Source: UBA4085 sp964556755 (GTDB lineage Bacteria; Acidobacteriota; Aminicenantia; Aminicenantales; UBA4085). From it: a stretch of DNA of 64,000 nt. Below, in pieces: positions 25,909 to 34,681 of this stretch (positions within the stretch are counted from its first letter, which is position 1; the number at the start of each line of letters is the position of its first letter). Location: contig CAZKXI010000003.1 of assembly GCA_964556755.1 (NCBI GenBank), forward strand, positions 190,167 to 254,166, written 5' to 3'. The notes under the pieces are model-generated. The model made no database searches. It saw only the letters and a program-made list of their open reading frames with translations, and had not been told where the DNA came from. A program made the position numbers and the translations under genes.

Positions 25909-26566
25909 GATTCAGGTTGCCCGCATCGATTACAAGACCCTCTTGGGAAGGATCCGCGAGGGAACGGCTGATAAGGAAGAGTATTTTCTCGTGCACCAGA
26001 TACCGCATGCCCGCCCTCTGGCGGATCTGGTCGGGAAGGGAGATGTCTCTTGGCTGCTGGAGGCAATTGACTCCTCCGATGCAGCCCGAAGAGCGGCCGC
26101 ATGGAGGCTGACGAAGCGCATCGGAGACGATCCCAGGATCAGCGAACGCCTCCAGGAATGGTGGGGCAAAGATATCCTGCCAATCGAGAGGGACGTGCTG
26201 CTATGGCGACTTCTTCAGTTTCCTGGGCTCCCCGTCCGTCTCCACCGCGAGATCTGTGGATGGGTCCAATCTGAGCCGGAAAGATTTCTGAATTCGTTGC
26301 TTGAACATTTGCGACCGCTGATTGATGAAGGGCAGGATTTCTTCGAAATCATGAGGGAATCCATCCAGGATAAAGGAAATCCCGCGACAAAGCTCTGGAT
26401 TTACGCCGTCGCTGCGAGGCTTTTCGGCCTGGCCAATGACAGAATCAAAGAGGCGGAGAATCTGCTTGGCGCGCAGGGGTGTCCCCGGCTCCATGAATCC
26501 GAAATTTTTCAAACAATGAGCGAAGAAATCCGTATAATGAAGTTGGAGAAAGAAGATGAAATCTGA
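25901..26566 (+). CDS. Unknown helical (HEAT-like) protein in the RiPP cluster
   Basis: 221 residues; overlaps the ATPase gene by 8 bases and is preceded by GGAGGATGGAAG. The sequence is alpha-helical with repeat-like pieces (WLLEAIDSSDAARRAAAWRL, LLWRLLQFPGLPVRLHREI) resembling HEAT or armadillo repeats. No catalytic motif and no membrane segment. Its stop overlaps the start of the precursor peptide gene. It could be a scaffold, an immunity factor or an adaptor between ATPase and biosynthesis. This is inference from position only. Confidence 0.65.
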   Translation: MPEIQVARIDYKTLLGRIREGTADKEEYFLVHQIPHARPLADLVGKGDVSWLLEAIDSSDAARRAAAWRLTKRIGDDPRISERLQEWWGKDILPIERDVLLWRLLQFPGLPVRLHREICGWVQSEPERFLNSLLEHLRPLIDEGQDFFEIMRESIQDKGNPATKLWIYAVAARLFGLANDRIKEAENLLGAQGCPRLHESEIFQTMSEEIRIMKLEKEDEI

Positions 26567-26735
26567 GGAGAATCGTGACCCGTCTGCCAAGGACCGGATT
26601 CCCCGGGCTAAGGTTTTAAAGCTGAGGGCGCCCCGAAAGCTGAAGTCCGGCGAGGCGCTGAAGGAACTCGTGTCGAAGAAGCGGGTCTTGCCTGCCTGCG
26701 AGTCCTCTTCAGCCTGCAGCCGCAGCGGCCGCTGA
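26556..26735 (+). CDS. Predicted azole RiPP (TOMM) precursor peptide
   Basis: 59 residues, too short for most gene finders. The start ATG overlaps the stop of the preceding gene by 11 bases and has GGAGAAAGAAG just upstream. The leader is highly charged (VLKLRAPRKLKSGEALKELV). The C-terminal tail LPACESSSACSRSGR holds Cys48, Ser50, Ser51, Ser52, Cys54, Ser55 and Ser57, the residues that YcaO cyclodehydratases turn into thiazoline or oxazoline rings. It sits 19 bases before the E1-like partner gene, ahead of YcaO and SagB-type genes, the standard place for a TOMM precursor. No Gly-Gly cleavage site is seen, so the processing site is uncertain. Confidence 0.8.
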   Translation: MKSEENRDPSAKDRIPRAKVLKLRAPRKLKSGEALKELVSKKRVLPACESSSACSRSGR

Positions 26736-26754
26736 AAGTCCTGGAACCGGCCCC

Positions 26755-27663
26755 ATGGGAAATCGAAGGATCTCCGGACGTCCGGACGTGGCCTACGAGT
26801 TCACGGGCCGTGCGGCGGTCGTTGTGATCGACGGTGAGCCCGTCGCTGATCTCTTGATCGAGCCGGAGCTGGCTCCGCTCTTTAAGCAATTCTCTGGCTC
26901 GGCGGGGGAGGAGATCGACGAATCGGCTTTTCTCTGTTTATGGGAGAAGAACGGTACAAAGCGCGACAAAGCGTCCGCGTTTCTCGACACTCTTGTTGGG
27001 GAAGGCTTGGCCGTCAGGTATTCCTGCGCTTTAGGTGCCCGGAGCGCAGGCCGGATCGGCCGCTGGACATCGCATCTTGATGACGCATATTCTCGGCTGG
27101 AAAGATCTGCTGTCGTCGTGATAGGCCCTCAGACGGGCTTGGAGGCTCTCTTCCGATGTTTGCACGCATGGCCGCTCCGATTCCGGGCACACACGCAGGA
27201 TCATGGATCCGGCATCGTTGACGCTTTGCAGGTCGGTCCAAGGCCCGATCTGATCATATGCAGGGCTGACGCGAAGACGGATTTGGAGGCTATTTCAGCT
27301 GTCTGCACAAATAATGGCTGGCCGCTTCTACCTTTGCGGGAGGAGAACGGCGGCTGGTCGGCTGGACCGCTTTTTTTGACAGATGTCTCGCCTTGCCCGT
27401 CTTGCTGGCCGAAGGGGGGGCAGGGAATTGGGATTGAGATTCAAGGAACTTCCGATCTGTCAGAGGACGAAGGCTGGCTTGCATTCTCGGATTCAGTGGC
27501 GGACTTCCTGGCCGGTTGCCCTTCCCGATCCCCCCTGCTGAATCGTTGGTCTCTCGATTCCCACGGTCGAGTTAGCCGCCAGGAGTGGACGTATCGCAAT
27601 CCCCGTTGCTCGACCTGCGGCCGGGCCGTTCGGTTTCCGGAAAATGCTGTCGTCAACCTTTAG
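26755..27663 (+). CDS. E1-like TOMM leader-binding/cyclodehydratase partner (SagC-like)
   Basis: 302 residues. Residues ~10-90 have winged-helix-like leader-binding character (ELAPLFKQFSGSAGEEIDE ... LVGEGLAV). An E1-like Rossmann region follows from about 115 (SAVVVIGPQTGLEALF ... PDLIICRAD). The line GPLFLTDVSPCPSCW matches the GP-x-x-x-P-G-x-x-x-C-x-x-C element, and CSTCG near the C-terminus gives the second CxxC pair of the structural zinc. In TOMM systems this protein binds the precursor leader and activates YcaO. The glycine-rich nucleotide loop is degenerate (GPQTGLE), as is usual for C-proteins that no longer adenylate. Confidence 0.8.
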   Translation: MGNRRISGRPDVAYEFTGRAAVVVIDGEPVADLLIEPELAPLFKQFSGSAGEEIDESAFLCLWEKNGTKRDKASAFLDTLVGEGLAVRYSCALGARSAGRIGRWTSHLDDAYSRLERSAVVVIGPQTGLEALFRCLHAWPLRFRAHTQDHGSGIVDALQVGPRPDLIICRADAKTDLEAISAVCTNNGWPLLPLREENGGWSAGPLFLTDVSPCPSCWPKGGQGIGIEIQGTSDLSEDEGWLAFSDSVADFLAGCPSRSPLLNRWSLDSHGRVSRQEWTYRNPRCSTCGRAVRFPENAVVNL

Positions 27664-28945
27664 GTCGCGTCCCGGTGTGGATCTCGGGAAATTGACTGGA
27701 AAATCAGGTTCAATCAAGGACTTGATCTCTTTCCCACGGTCGCCGCTCGACCTTCCCTTTCATGTCGTTACCGCCAGGGTTGATGACCGCTATGAGCGAG
27801 GTCTCTCCGAATCCATCACTCGGTGCGTGGCCAGCGGCGTCTCGACGGACCCGGTCAATGCGGCCGCTGCTGCAATCGGAGAGGCTTGGGAGCGAATCGC
27901 CTATGTCCACGCCTGGGATAGCCGCCGGCTCACTCCCGATTGTCGGATGGAAAATGAGCTTTCAGCGGAGGAATTGGAGGCCTTGCCATATCTGCTGGAC
28001 AGAGGGACGGGGCGCAAGGCTTGGGCCGAACGCGCAGTCGGCCTGCCTTGGGGGCCGGTATCCTATCTTGAATATCTCGGACGGGATTCCTTCTCTCCTA
28101 AGAAGCTTCCCGCCTTTCTTGATTCATCGGCTGGGGCTACATCACTCTTCGAGACCACCAACGGCCTTGCTTGCGCGGGATCCTTTGAGACCGCGTTGGA
28201 CCGGGCCGCGTGCGAGGTTGTCGAGAGAGATGCCTTGATGCTCGTCTGGCTGACGGGGCGGGGCGGAATTCGCGTGGATCCGTCTCGATTCCTGTCTCCG
28301 GATCTTTGCGATCACATTTCCCGTCTCTCGGATATGGGTATTCGGGTCGTCATGCGCGATATCTCCACCGGCCTGGGTTTCCGCGTCTTCCTGACAGCCA
28401 TTACGGCTTCGTTTCCCGAGCGCCGAACAGCCGTGGCTTTTGGAGCAGGCGCCCACGTGTCGGCGCGAAGAGCGGCGCGCCACTCCTTCCTCGAGGCCGG
28501 ATTGAGCTGGCGGGGTGTGGCCTGGCGGGCGATCGCGGCAGATCGTCCGGAATCGGACGTCCCTCCTCGCAGCTTTTCGGCTCATAGTGAATACTATTCC
28601 GGCTGGGATCGGATGCACTTGCTTGAGTTTCTCGTCGCGGATGAAAGATTCACGGAATCTCCGTCTGAAGACGCGGAGAAGAACGGCGAGCCCGGCGGGG
28701 ACTGCGGGGCGATCGACATCTTGAGGGAGAGGGGATTTCGGGTCTTTGCCGCCGACATCACGCCAAGCGAAGCCGATTCGCTGGGGCTGAAGGTGGTTCA
28801 AGCCGTCATCCCGGGGCTCGTTCCTCTTTATATCGGAGATCGCTGTGCGGACGAGTTGGCTTGGGCGCGGCTCCCAACGACCATAGGCGGTAATGAAGTT
28901 GCGCGGCCGGAGTTCCTCAACCAGGGATATCACCCCTGGCCTTGA
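27644..28945 (+). CDS. YcaO cyclodehydratase (SagD-like)
   Basis: 433 residues; starts 20 bases inside the E1-like gene. The ATP site signature is present: E80-x-x-E83 (AAIGEAWERIAY) and E191-x-x-E194 (AACEVVERDALMLVW), preceded by TTNGLACAGSFETAL. The C-terminus ends GYHPWP, a short form of the Pro-rich tail that reaches the active site of azoline-forming YcaO enzymes. The reaction is ATP-dependent backbone cyclisation of Cys, Ser or Thr with loss of water. With the separate C-protein upstream it makes a split CD complex as in the SagC/SagD pair. Confidence 0.9.
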   Translation: MLSSTFRSRPGVDLGKLTGKSGSIKDLISFPRSPLDLPFHVVTARVDDRYERGLSESITRCVASGVSTDPVNAAAAAIGEAWERIAYVHAWDSRRLTPDCRMENELSAEELEALPYLLDRGTGRKAWAERAVGLPWGPVSYLEYLGRDSFSPKKLPAFLDSSAGATSLFETTNGLACAGSFETALDRAACEVVERDALMLVWLTGRGGIRVDPSRFLSPDLCDHISRLSDMGIRVVMRDISTGLGFRVFLTAITASFPERRTAVAFGAGAHVSARRAARHSFLEAGLSWRGVAWRAIAADRPESDVPPRSFSAHSEYYSGWDRMHLLEFLVADERFTESPSEDAEKNGEPGGDCGAIDILRERGFRVFAADITPSEADSLGLKVVQAVIPGLVPLYIGDRCADELAWARLPTTIGGNEVARPEFLNQGYHPWP

Positions 28946-28958
28946 TGGGAGAGATCCA

Positions 28959-29813
28959 ATGCCCGACTTGGCTTCTCTGTTTTTACTCGAAGGCGACCCC
29001 GAGGATCATCTTTGGGAGCTATACCATGCCAACAGCAAGCTGACACGGTTTGCTCTTCCGCCCGCCCGATTGGAGGAAGATCCGGTCGCGGCGCTCAATC
29101 AGGAAGTTCGGAAGACCAAGATAGCGGAGATCGAGACCGCGGTCGGAACTGGCGGCAAACGCTACTCCACGGCAGAAGGAATCGAGCTCCCGAGTGGATT
29201 TCCGCCCGCGCTATCGATGCCTTTCCGGGAAGTCCTTGAGAAGCGTGCCAGCCTTCGCGATTTTGGCGGGGCCACGATATCGCTCGAAAATCTATCGGCC
29301 CTTGTCTCCTCGGCCAATGGAACAAACCGAGTCCGTTCTTCATCGGAGCGCCTAGACGTCCCGACTAGATTCATCCCTTCGGCCGGAGCTCTCTATCCCC
29401 TGGAGCTGTATTTATTGGCTCCCCAACCTCTGGCCGGACCCGAGGAATCTGCAGCGGAAGGCGTCTGGCACTATGAGCCGAATGAACACCGTCTGGAGCG
29501 CATACTCAGATGCCCGCCCGAGCGGATTCGCACATGCTTTCAGTCCTGGCCAGAGAATCCCCCCTCGCTCGTTGCTGTCTTCACCGGCGTCCCGAAGAGG
29601 CAGACATGGAAGTACGGCAACCGTGCCTACCGATACACGCTCATGGAGGCGGGACATGCGGCCCAAAACCTGATCCTTTGCGCCGCCGCTTTGAATCTTC
29701 GGGCCTGTCCGGTCGTCGGATACTATGATGACGCAGTCCATGATCTGTTGGATATTGATGGCCTTAACGAAATCGCGCTCTATTGCGTTTTCCTGGGAAC
29801 CGAATGGTTGTAA
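28959..29813 (+). CDS. SagB-type FMN-dependent azoline oxidase
   Basis: 284 residues from ATG 28959, chosen over an upstream in-frame ATG at 28893 because of the GGGAGAG site. The core begins with KRASLRDFGG (the FMN-binding R-x-S-x-R turn). The SagB-specific PSAGALYPLELYLLAP comes near the middle, and YRYTLMEAGHAAQNLILCAAAL near the end. SagB enzymes oxidise azolines to azoles with FMN. With the YcaO, the C-protein and the peptide, it completes a TOMM pathway. Confidence 0.88.
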   Translation: MPDLASLFLLEGDPEDHLWELYHANSKLTRFALPPARLEEDPVAALNQEVRKTKIAEIETAVGTGGKRYSTAEGIELPSGFPPALSMPFREVLEKRASLRDFGGATISLENLSALVSSANGTNRVRSSSERLDVPTRFIPSAGALYPLELYLLAPQPLAGPEESAAEGVWHYEPNEHRLERILRCPPERIRTCFQSWPENPPSLVAVFTGVPKRQTWKYGNRAYRYTLMEAGHAAQNLILCAAALNLRACPVVGYYDDAVHDLLDIDGLNEIALYCVFLGTEWL

Positions 29814-29837
29814 AATGTCCTTAGAGGGTAGGGAGTC

Positions 29838-30968
29838 ATGAAAAAGAAAAATCTGATCATGTCGGCGGTGGGGATTGTCATTGCGATTTGGACGGTGGCG
29901 GGAGCCACGGCCTGCAAAACGAAGGCTCCGGCAGGTTTGACCGTCGGGATCATCCTTCCCCTGACCGGACCGTCTTCTTACATCGGAACTTCGGTGAAAA
30001 ACGGTATGGAGATAGCGGTCGAGGAGTTCAACGGCCGCTCGGATCGTCCATTCGAGCTCAAGGTTGAATACTCGGACACGTCAGGCCAGCCGGCCAGGGT
30101 TGTCACCGCATGGCAATCCTTGGCGGCTTCCCTGTCCCCCCAGGCCGTAGTCGCCGTTCAGGAGGGGGTCAAAGGGCTTATTCCCCTGGCGGAGTCCGGT
30201 AAGCGGGTTCTTCTTGCCACTTCCGTCCCTGATAATGGTATTGCGGGTGTCAATCCCTGGACTTTCCGGTTTTTCATCAACGCTAAAACGGACGCGGGGA
30301 TGATCGCAAAATACGCGATTGAGAAGCTTGGGCTAAAGCGGTTTGGCCTCATCTTCGTCAACGACAGCATGGGCCTTAGCTACAGGGAGAGCTTCTCGGA
30401 AACGGTAAAGCAGTTGGGGGGAGAGGTCGTCGTTGAGCAAGCTTTTAGCCCCGCCGATTCGGAATTCCGCAGCCAGGTTCTCCGGCTGAAGGAAGCCAAC
30501 CCCGAGGCAGTCTACCTGATCGGCTATGGAAAGAGCCTGTCCACAATCCCGGTTCAAATGCGGGAGAACGGTATGAAGGCAACGCTTCTTTCCGTCGGCA
30601 CGATCAGTCAGCCAGATATCATGAGCGCCGCGGGAGCGGCCGTCGAGGGGTGCTATTATACGACTTCCTCTTTCTTTACGTTCGCTCCCGCCACGGATGA
30701 GCTCAAAGCATTCGTCGAAGCCTATCAAAGGAAATTCGGGCAGGTCCCCGTATTCTTCGAAGTTTTTGGCTATGATGCTCTCCGTCTGTTGATCCGGGCT
30801 GCCGAAGTCGGCGGACTGGAGCCGGGTAAGCTGCGTGACGAACTGGCCAAGACCAGGGATTTGGCCTTGGCTTCGGGATCCGTGACAGTCGGTCCCGATG
30901 GCGATGTCATGTTTCCTGTCGTGGTCAAGGTGATCAAGGACGGGAAATGGGCTGAGGTCGATAAGTAA
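29838..30968 (+). CDS. LIV-type substrate-binding lipoprotein (LivJ-like)
   Basis: 376 residues; GGGTAGGGAG lies before the ATG. A basic N-terminus and hydrophobic run end in GATAC, a possible though non-ideal lipobox, so the protein should be periplasmic or membrane-tethered. The mature part opens with VGIILPLTGPSSYIGTSVKN, typical of type I LIV-binding proteins, and contains FGLIFVNDSMGLSYRESF and DALRLLIRAAE. It delivers ligand to the permeases at the start of the unit. It lies after the RiPP genes, so importer genes bracket the biosynthesis genes. The ligand is unknown. Confidence 0.85.
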   Translation: MKKKNLIMSAVGIVIAIWTVAGATACKTKAPAGLTVGIILPLTGPSSYIGTSVKNGMEIAVEEFNGRSDRPFELKVEYSDTSGQPARVVTAWQSLAASLSPQAVVAVQEGVKGLIPLAESGKRVLLATSVPDNGIAGVNPWTFRFFINAKTDAGMIAKYAIEKLGLKRFGLIFVNDSMGLSYRESFSETVKQLGGEVVVEQAFSPADSEFRSQVLRLKEANPEAVYLIGYGKSLSTIPVQMRENGMKATLLSVGTISQPDIMSAAGAAVEGCYYTTSSFFTFAPATDELKAFVEAYQRKFGQVPVFFEVFGYDALRLLIRAAEVGGLEPGKLRDELAKTRDLALASGSVTVGPDGDVMFPVVVKVIKDGKWAEVDK

Positions 30969-30998
30969 TGATCGACTGAGTTCCAGCGCCGGGGGGCG

Positions 30999-33830
30999 AT
31001 GATGGGAGATTCATTTCTTTCAATTGCGGTAGATATTGAAAAGAATTCGGGTTCAAATAAAGTTGATGATAAGCTGCATGCTTGTTTAATAAAATGGAAT
31101 GAAATCAAGAAATGTACATTTGCGACGGCGTTTAAAATCAGCAACAACATAATAACGCAATCATATCCACCTGATATAATTGAGCAAAATAGCGATAAGG
31201 CCAGGATAAAAGAGTTCTTTGATATTCTTAGAGATCCTAAAAAGAACGGCCTTCCTGGCTCATGGCCATGGGATTTGTTGCGAGAGGAAAGACATAATGC
31301 TTCAAGCGACAAAGGCGTTATCTTCCCTTATGAATTATCGATTACTAATTCACTCACCGATTTACCTGTAAGCACAGAGGAATTATTTTCAACAATAAAT
31401 AGCGCCTTTAAAGAATCTCATGATCACAAGGAATTATCTTGGAAATGGTATGGAATATATTTAGCGCAAATTGGTGATATGCTTCGGGCGGATAAAAAGA
31501 ATACCAAATATTTAGTCTATATTTTAGGGACCAGAAAAGAATTTCTTGCTCGCAATAGAAACACCGATTATGGATTGATTGTTGGCTTTCCGGAAAATGA
31601 AAGCGCTAACATTAACCATTATAAGAATGAAATCCTCGCTGCTTGGAATTTATTGGTTGTTGCTGAACACATACTAGAAGACCAAGGGCATATTGCGAGT
31701 TTGGAAGCCGCGAGGTCGATGTCCCATACTTTTAGGACGGTTGTTGAAGGAAAAACCATCCCCACTGTTGGTATCATTCTCAAGAATAATGAAGAAGAGA
31801 AAGAAAAAGTGATTAATGAGATAGGTGAAATAAAGGAATTAATCGATTTAATGGGATTTGTAGCTAGAAAGGGAATCCAAAATAACATTAGCACAGTCGA
31901 TGTAGAAAAATATAATATAGTTAACGAAATCAAGAACATCATCGAAGTGAGTTGCGAGTCCGATATTGAGTATATGATAAAGCCCACTATACGCGCCAAT
32001 GGCGATGATAAAGAAAGGATTTTTTTTCGGAGGATATACCTAAATGCCTTATTTCAAGAAATATTATCAAATGTAAGAAAGTATGGAATAAAAGAAGAAA
32101 ATATAATCAATATTGAAGTTAATATTATTGTAGATTCAAAAGAATTACAAATTAACATTAGTAATATGAAGAATACGCCCAATGGGGAAACATACGAACG
32201 AACTCATAGAATAACCGGAATCGAGAACATAAAGAATATTGTTGAAGCGATGGGGGGCAAAATAGAATATCCTAAAGATGATAATAATAAATATAAACAA
32301 AAAATAACATACCCTATAAGTACAATAGAAGCAAAGATAATAGCGCAGGTAAATAACACAGAGAAGTTAACAAGTAAAATATACAATGTATCTAAAGAAT
32401 ATATTCCGTTTAATAAAAGGGATGAACCCGTGTACGAGAATATTAGTTTGCGCATATTGTTATTGGATGATCAACTGGCCAATATTAATGACGTTGCATT
32501 ACATCAACAAGTGCTTAGCGTGATTAACAAAGAAAAAACTACTATTGAATATTACGTTAAAAGAATAAATAGTATTCCATATTATTGTCTATGGTTTCCA
32601 TTTTGGGGAATTGAAATGATTCTGTGTAGATCCATATATAGCGCGCGAGGATTGTTTGATGAAGATATTGATATATGCTTAATCGATGTTGATTTTAAGT
32701 ATGATTTCAATACACCGAATAGCGAGCCCGCACCATCGTTAGGTGGCGTGTTGCCAGCTCTAGTGTTTTCACGAAAAAAGAATACTCTTGTACACATTTT
32801 TACCGCTGTGAATAATGAGCTCAAGAAGGATAGCAATTATAGTTATATTATAGAAGGAGAAGTCCGAAAACACTTGGGGAACTTGTATATTCACGATAAA
32901 AAAAACATTGATTCGGCGCTTCCTGAGGCTTTCTTATTATGGTGCAAGGATATAGTACCTAAACAATATGATATAGATCTATCCCATTTGGTAGAATTAT
33001 CGCAATATTTAAATATTGAAAATAATGGTATAGAGCCACCGTCAGAAATAAAGTTATATGATACAGGCCAAAAAGAAAAACAAAAAGTAATCAAGGGGAA
33101 GCTTTTTGAAGGAAATGATAAAGGAGGATTAATTAGAGGTGATATAAAAGAAGTGACGAAAGACGGCGATAAATATAACACAAGTAAGCATGAAATTATG
33201 CGAAGCATCGCAGGACCTGGCGTCGGGGGCTCGAATGCCGTAAAAGAGTTTTCGAAATCATACCATCACCAAATATTGAAGAAAAGAGAACTAGATGATT
33301 TTAAAGAGGGTTTAAGGAGTATCTGTAAAATATTCAATCAAAATTTTGATGAATATTATGGAATGGTAAAAGAAGCAGGAACTGAAAATGAAGCAAAGAA
33401 GTTATTTAGGTACACGTACAATAAATATGGGCATTGTATATATATGTTATCTGAATCCGAAGTAATGAAAAAGATGCTTGATGAAATAAATAAATTCCTT
33501 ATTATTGATAATAGTAATGGCGAGATTCACTATAATTATATTAATGTTGAAATTGCCGCTACTAAGATAGCTGTAGTTGATGATAGTCTCATTGGCATAC
33601 TTAAAATATATGGAAACCGAAATTCAAATATTAATATGGAAGCCCCGGCAGGATGTTCTCTGCCCAATATTACAAAGGGGCTAGAGATTATTTCTCCCTA
33701 TTCATTTTTTTCGTATCAGAATAAAGTATTAGAAGAGATAGGCCACTATAAGCTAATCTATAAAGAATTATCCAAAACAGATATAATAAAAGATGAATAT
33801 TTGTCGATAAATATATTAATTTTAAAATGA
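30999..33830 (+). CDS. Soluble hybrid histidine kinase with atypical receiver domain
   Basis: 943 residues; ATG 31 bases after the binding-protein gene, very AT-rich. No membrane segment is visible. The N-terminal 230 residues are of unknown type. H243 in the stretch AARSMSHTFRTVV is the candidate phospho-acceptor. The HATPase N-box is FQEILSNVRKYG (N358) and the G-box GIENIKNIVEAMGGKI. From about 482 a receiver-like domain follows: ILLLDDQ (D490/D491) and ICLIDVDF with a likely acceptor Asp. The last ~300 residues are unassigned. A cytosolic phosphorelay sensor is inferred. Its stop overlaps the ThiF-like gene by 4 bases. Confidence 0.75.
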   Translation: MMGDSFLSIAVDIEKNSGSNKVDDKLHACLIKWNEIKKCTFATAFKISNNIITQSYPPDIIEQNSDKARIKEFFDILRDPKKNGLPGSWPWDLLREERHNASSDKGVIFPYELSITNSLTDLPVSTEELFSTINSAFKESHDHKELSWKWYGIYLAQIGDMLRADKKNTKYLVYILGTRKEFLARNRNTDYGLIVGFPENESANINHYKNEILAAWNLLVVAEHILEDQGHIASLEAARSMSHTFRTVVEGKTIPTVGIILKNNEEEKEKVINEIGEIKELIDLMGFVARKGIQNNISTVDVEKYNIVNEIKNIIEVSCESDIEYMIKPTIRANGDDKERIFFRRIYLNALFQEILSNVRKYGIKEENIINIEVNIIVDSKELQINISNMKNTPNGETYERTHRITGIENIKNIVEAMGGKIEYPKDDNNKYKQKITYPISTIEAKIIAQVNNTEKLTSKIYNVSKEYIPFNKRDEPVYENISLRILLLDDQLANINDVALHQQVLSVINKEKTTIEYYVKRINSIPYYCLWFPFWGIEMILCRSIYSARGLFDEDIDICLIDVDFKYDFNTPNSEPAPSLGGVLPALVFSRKKNTLVHIFTAVNNELKKDSNYSYIIEGEVRKHLGNLYIHDKKNIDSALPEAFLLWCKDIVPKQYDIDLSHLVELSQYLNIENNGIEPPSEIKLYDTGQKEKQKVIKGKLFEGNDKGGLIRGDIKEVTKDGDKYNTSKHEIMRSIAGPGVGGSNAVKEFSKSYHHQILKKRELDDFKEGLRSICKIFNQNFDEYYGMVKEAGTENEAKKLFRYTYNKYGHCIYMLSESEVMKKMLDEINKFLIIDNSNGEIHYNYINVEIAATKIAVVDDSLIGILKIYGNRNSNINMEAPAGCSLPNITKGLEIISPYSFFSYQNKVLEEIGHYKLIYKELSKTDIIKDEYLSINILILK

Positions 33831-34681
33831 AGAAAAATAATAGAAGTACATCTCGTCAGCTTGGATTATGGGGTAAAGACGGGCAAAAAAGAATTGATGG
33901 GGGAGAAGTTGCTGTTGGAGGATTGGGAGGAGTAGGCTCCGCTGTTGCGATGATGTTAGCTAAGGCGGGTCTTGGAGAGATTAGTATATGTGATCGGGAT
34001 GTTGTTCAAGAAGAGAATATATGTGAGCAAATATTCGCGCGTTTCGATTGCGTTGGAATGAAGAAAACGCAAATATGCTCGGAGGAGCTGCGCCGCCATT
34101 CTAATGATATTAAGATTAATATAGTGGATGGAGATTTAACCGATGAGGCGGTAGCAAAAGAACTCGTCAATCATGCCGATATTATTGTATCAGGGGTGGA
34201 TAACGCAGCCGCCAGAATAGCATTGGGGAAAGCCGCCTCAAAAAATAAGGTACCATTTGTAGTAAGCGCTAATATAGGCTGGTCGATATTTCATACCGTA
34301 TATATGCCTGGGAAATATGACTATAGGAATGCATTTTGCGATATTATGACAATAAAGCGTGATGGATTTCCTGATTTTAATAACAAACAGACTAAATGCA
34401 GAATTGAAAATAGATGGCACGAAGATGTCGTGGCGGTCTCACAATATGAAGCAAGCTACTTGCAAAGATACAAGGCTCGCCGTATGCCGTACTTGTGGTA
34501 TACCGCCGCTCCAGCTCTATATGCGGCTTCGCTTGCTGCTATTGATATAATTAAAATCCTTACAAATATTGGAATACCCACCGTCTATCCGAGCGTTATA
34601 TATTTCAATATGAAATACAATAATGGTTATGATATCAAGACATTTAAGGATAGCATTAAGAAGGGGAAAGGAGCCACTTGA
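33827..34681 (+). CDS. ThiF/E1-like adenylating protein
   Basis: 284 residues. The opening RQLGLWGKDGQKRI and the nucleotide loop VGGLGGVGSAVAMMLAKAG, followed by ICDRDVVQEENICEQIF, are those of ThiF/MoeB/E1 proteins. GVDNAAARIAL supplies the adenylation Asp region. No CxxC zinc pairs are seen; C171 and C191 are candidates for a transfer cysteine, unproven. E1 proteins adenylate the C-terminus of a ubiquitin-like partner, but no obvious Ubl, E2 or JAB peptidase gene is adjacent. 4-base overlaps on both sides tie it to the kinase and the next gene. Confidence 0.8.
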   Translation: MKKNNRSTSRQLGLWGKDGQKRIDGGEVAVGGLGGVGSAVAMMLAKAGLGEISICDRDVVQEENICEQIFARFDCVGMKKTQICSEELRRHSNDIKINIVDGDLTDEAVAKELVNHADIIVSGVDNAAARIALGKAASKNKVPFVVSANIGWSIFHTVYMPGKYDYRNAFCDIMTIKRDGFPDFNNKQTKCRIENRWHEDVVAVSQYEASYLQRYKARRMPYLWYTAAPALYAASLAAIDIIKILTNIGIPTVYPSVIYFNMKYNNGYDIKTFKDSIKKGKGAT

